A DNA stretch of 30,653 nucleotides from positions 1-30,653 of the forward strand of contig CANKHS010000002.1 in assembly GCA_947481755.1 (NCBI GenBank). Direction: 5' to 3'. Numbering within the stretch: position 1 is the stretch's first letter; each line of letters starts with the position of its first letter. This DNA is from Actinomycetota bacterium (GTDB taxonomy: Bacteria; Actinomycetota; Thermoleophilia; Gaiellales; F1-60-MAGs149). The notes under the pieces were generated by a model, which was given only the letters and a program-made list of their open reading frames with translations, had not been told where the DNA came from and did no database searches. The position numbers were made by a program, and so were the translations under genes. This document shows positions 29,738 through 30,653 of the stretch, piece by piece.

Positions 29738-30133
29738 CTAGCGCTTCGAGAACTGCGGGCGCTTGCGGGCCTTCTTCAGGCCTGCCTTCTTGCGCTCGAC
29801 AGCACGGGCGTCGCGGGCCAAGAAACCGGCCTTCTTCAGCTCGGGGCGAAGATTCGGATCAGCCTCAACGAGGGCGCGAGCAATGCCGTGGCGCGTTGCG
29901 CCGGCCTGGCCACTGACGCCGCCGCCGTGAAGGATGAGCTTCACGTCAAAGCTTCCGGTCAAACCAACTGCCTCGAGCGGACTGAGTGCCATAGCGCGGA
30001 GCGGAGCACGATCGAAGTACTGCTCAGCAGGACGACCGTTCGCCGTCACGACGCCGGTTCCCGGTGTCAGGATCACACGCGCGACCGAGGTCTTGCGCTT
30101 TCCGGTTGCCCGATACATGGCCTTTTCGCTCAC
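29738..30133 (-). CDS. rpsI: 30S ribosomal protein S9
   Basis: 131-residue small-subunit protein near the decoding site. Conserved sequence runs from YRATGKRKTSVARVILTPGT, through NGRPAEQYF and HGGGVSGQAGATRHGIARAL, to the essential basic tail ERKKAGLKKARKRPQFSKR, whose C-terminal Lys-Arg contacts P-site tRNA. The start at GTG 30133 has AGGGGA about 6 nt upstream; ATG 30118 is an internal alternative. It follows rplM by 16 bp, the universal L13-S9 pair, and precedes glmM. Confidence 0.98.
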   Translation of the reverse strand: MSEKAMYRATGKRKTSVARVILTPGTGVVTANGRPAEQYFDRAPLRAMALSPLEAVGLTGSFDVKLILHGGGVSGQAGATRHGIARALVEADPNLRPELKKAGFLARDARAVERKKAGLKKARKRPQFSKR

Positions 30134-30149
30134 AGAGAGTCCCCTTGCC

Positions 30150-30581
30150 CTACGGCAGTGGCTGCGGCAACTGGGCCGCGTGCGGATGGTCGGAGCCGGC
30201 GTAGATCTTCAGCTTGCGCATCTGAGCGTCGCCGAGCTTGTTCTTCGGAATCATGCCCTTAACGGCATGGCGGATGACCTCGACCGGGTTACGGTCAAGC
30301 TGCTCCTGCAAGGTGCGCTCGCGCAGACCACCGGGATAGCCCGAGTGGTTGTAGTACATCTTCTGCTCGAGCTTGTTCCCGGTTACGCGGATGCGCTCGC
30401 AGTTGATCACGACGACGAAGTCGCCGGTGTCTACGTGCGGGGTGAAGTTGGTCTTGCCCTTGCCGCGCAGAGCGTCAGCAATGCGGGTTGCGAGGCGACC
30501 GAGCACCTCACCATCGGCGTCGATGATGTACCAGCCGTGTTGAACATCGGCGGGCTTGGCGGAGAGTGTCTTTTGTGGCAT
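30150..30581 (-). CDS. rplM: 50S ribosomal protein L13
   Basis: 143-residue large-subunit assembly protein. Family blocks seen are WYIIDADGEVLGRLATRIAD, LRGKGKTNFTPHVDTGDFVV, NCERIRVTGNKLEQKMYYNH and GMIPKNKLGDAQMRKLKIYA. I start it at ATG 30581 (MPQKTLSAKPADVQHGW), which gives the normal length; the open frame to 30635 is not conserved. No Shine-Dalgarno precedes this ATG. TACGGT (30624 to 30619, minus strand) is a plausible -10 giving a ~30-nt leader. It leads the rplM-rpsI-glmM group. Confidence 0.97.
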   Translation of the reverse strand: MPQKTLSAKPADVQHGWYIIDADGEVLGRLATRIADALRGKGKTNFTPHVDTGDFVVVINCERIRVTGNKLEQKMYYNHSGYPGGLRERTLQEQLDRNPVEVIRHAVKGMIPKNKLGDAQMRKLKIYAGSDHPHAAQLPQPLP

Positions 30582-30618
30582 TGTCAGTTGGGCGCGGGTT
30601 GGTACCGCACGGCGCGGA

Positions 30619-30624
30619 ACCGTA
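30619..30624 (-). promoter_or_regulatory. -10 box TACGGT for rplM-rpsI
   Basis: TACGGT on the minus strand, 37 bases before ATG 30581. It overlaps by two bases a plus-strand TAGCAT (30623-30628), which would serve a divergent gene. An imperfect inverted repeat (30601-30608 with 30614-30621, one mismatch) lies across the predicted transcription start. Confidence 0.35.
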
Positions 30625-30635
30625 GCATGAGGCAC

Positions 30636-30653
30636 ATGGATCAGGACGCGGCA
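30636..30653 (+). CDS. Possible start of a divergent gene (cut by window edge)
   Basis: ATG at 30636 begins an open frame of six codons (MDQDAA) before the window ends. It is preceded by TAGCAT (30623-30628) with a seven-base spacer, the same leaderless geometry as several genes here. Too little is visible to identify it. Confidence 0.3.

Noticed and set aside
1..30653. CRISPR arrays, prophage or defence islands
   Set aside because: No regularly spaced identical repeats with unique spacers, and no Cas, phage structural, toxin-antitoxin or restriction genes are visible; the 11-bp phased arrays are too short and are regulatory in form.

Overview
The window is a gene-dense, high-GC bacterial chromosome segment with almost no spare DNA. 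Many genes start with GTG, many neighbours overlap by 4 nt (ATGA/GTGA), and neither tRNA gene encodes its CCA end. Gene order (rplM-rpsI-glmM-glmS-acpS, rpsT near lepA, rodZ-like/cinA/recA/recX) and TAnnnT -10 boxes sitting just upstream of start codons point to the Actinomycetota. RNase Y next to recX suggests a deep-branching class such as Thermoleophilia. That placement is inference. No phage, transposase or CRISPR genes are visible.

Layout. 1-4303 (minus): RNase Y (cut by the window edge), recX, recA, cinA and a RodZ-like membrane HTH protein. 4334-7027: a PhoR-like histidine kinase (plus strand) flanked by two closely similar OmpR/PhoB-type response regulators (both minus). 7100-7173: tRNA-His. 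7214-11584 (minus): phoU-pstB-pstA-pstC-pstS, divergent from ppk1 (11794-13932, plus). 13929-16006: an MFS permease and a CarH/LitR-like cobalamin-binding regulator. 16059-16131: tRNA-Arg(UCU). 16158-19003: trkH and trkA (K+ uptake), divergent from a CorA-type transporter (19085-20068). 20065-20949: a 3-hydroxyisobutyrate-dehydrogenase-family enzyme. 20950-21143: an intergenic region with a REP/BIME-like double hairpin. 21144-25472: lepA, a YihY/BrkB protein and murJ. 25572-26108: rpsT with a long acidic/Lys-Ala tail. 26124-30581 (minus): rplM, rpsI, glmM, glmS, acpS. A divergent gene may begin at 30636. No gene-free stretch exceeds 300 bases; the longest is the pstS/ppk gap of 209 bases.

How it fits together. 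4.3-13.9 kb is a phosphate island: sensing (kinase plus two regulators), high-affinity uptake (PstSCAB with PhoU) and polyphosphate storage (Ppk). Two intergenic regions, regulator/kinase and pstS/ppk, carry matching arrays of GGT-type repeats at 11-bp spacing with one 21-bp interval each. They share a 14-mer that differs at one base. These look like Pho boxes tying the island to its own two-component system.

The second window-wide pattern is a TAnnnT hexamer ending 6-7 nt before the start codon of many operon-leading genes, usually without a Shine-Dalgarno sequence. This suggests widespread leaderless transcription. Other points worth attention are the probable B12-dependent light sensor, the REP-like element, and the S20 tail.
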